Shown here: positions 62,318-64,000 of the stretch, one piece after another
How the letters are laid out: every line of letters begins with the position of its first letter
Position numbering within the stretch: the stretch's first letter is position 1
Origin: Pseudonocardia abyssalis
GTDB taxonomy: Bacteria > Actinomycetota > Actinomycetes > Mycobacteriales > Pseudonocardiaceae
DNA length: 64,000 bases
Direction of reading: 5' to 3'
NCBI RefSeq assembly: GCF_019263705.2
Contig: NZ_JADQDK010000001.1
Coordinates: forward strand, 4,836,001-4,900,000
Position numbers and translations under genes: made by a program
Notes under the pieces: generated by a model
Databases searched by the model: none
What the model was told of the DNA's origin: nothing
What the model saw: the letters and a program-made list of their open reading frames with translations, nothing else

Positions 62318-64000
<1,683 letters not shown>

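Overview
The window is very GC-rich with strong G/C third-codon bias, many GTG starts and few gaps. This fits a high-GC actinomycete, most likely Pseudonocardia or a close relative (inferred from gene content and order; no database search was possible). The block from 10.8 to 23.7 kb (fhaA-fhaB-pstP-rodA-pbpA-pknA-pknB-trpG-crgA-PH-domain gene-rhomboid-ppiA) matches the gene order near oriC in mycobacteria and relatives. A parS-like site at 26.9 kb agrees with an origin-proximal position.

Layout. 0-5 kb: two tandem cassettes of a Tat-exported molybdenum hydroxylase (large subunit, 2Fe-2S subunit, small secreted protein); the first is cut by the window edge. 5-10.5 kb: methyltransferase, MetE-like protein, LLM oxidoreductase, IclR and TetR regulators and small genes. 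10.57 kb: tRNA-Leu(CAG). 10.8-20.2 kb: growth-control and cell-wall cluster of FHA proteins, PP2C phosphatase, RodA, PbpA, PknA and PASTA kinase PknB. 20.2-25 kb: trpG, a repeat-rich gap, crgA, PH protein, rhomboid, cyclophilin and a hydrolase. 25-30.4 kb: small membrane, secreted and enzyme genes, a hydrolase-DUF5519 fusion that has lost its nucleophile, a scar of two broken genes, an ATP-dependent DNA ligase, and a truncated anti-sigma ATPase with a five-fold NEAAT repeat. 30.5-33.2 kb: furA-katG. 33.4-35.8 kb: regulators. 36-42.5 kb: an inducible-looking catabolic locus (LLM monooxygenase, aldehyde dehydrogenase, AraC regulator, CoA-transferase, HMG-CoA-lyase-like enzyme, flavin reductase). 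43.1-46.8 kb: TetR regulator and an acyl-CoA dehydrogenase/phosphotransferase/SDR operon with matching palindromes. 46.9-51.2 kb: lipoprotein, Asp-rich putative Ca-binding protein, DRGH endonuclease, a shattered DUF4397/sortase-like relic and an orphan Ser/Thr kinase. 51.4-61 kb: stress and light signalling: GlsB-type membrane protein, SigB/F-type sigma factor, then a minus-strand operon of multi-GAF SpoIIE phosphatase, small hypothetical, response regulator, bacteriophytochrome kinase and heme oxygenase. 61-64 kb: a decayed two-component pair, then a cst-like persulfide detoxification operon (rhodanese, persulfide-dioxygenase-like/rhodanese fusion, CstR-type repressor cut by the window end) with four palindromic operator candidates.

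Most notable: a 414-bp perfectly identical tract in the duplicated 2Fe-2S subunit genes; an apparently unnamed secreted mini-protein family co-duplicated with the Mo hydroxylase; the phytochrome-SpoIIE operon beside a stress sigma factor; the Ser-less hydrolase-DUF5519 fusion; a likely parS; several leaderless promoters; and clusters of gene decay at 28, 49 and 61 kb.
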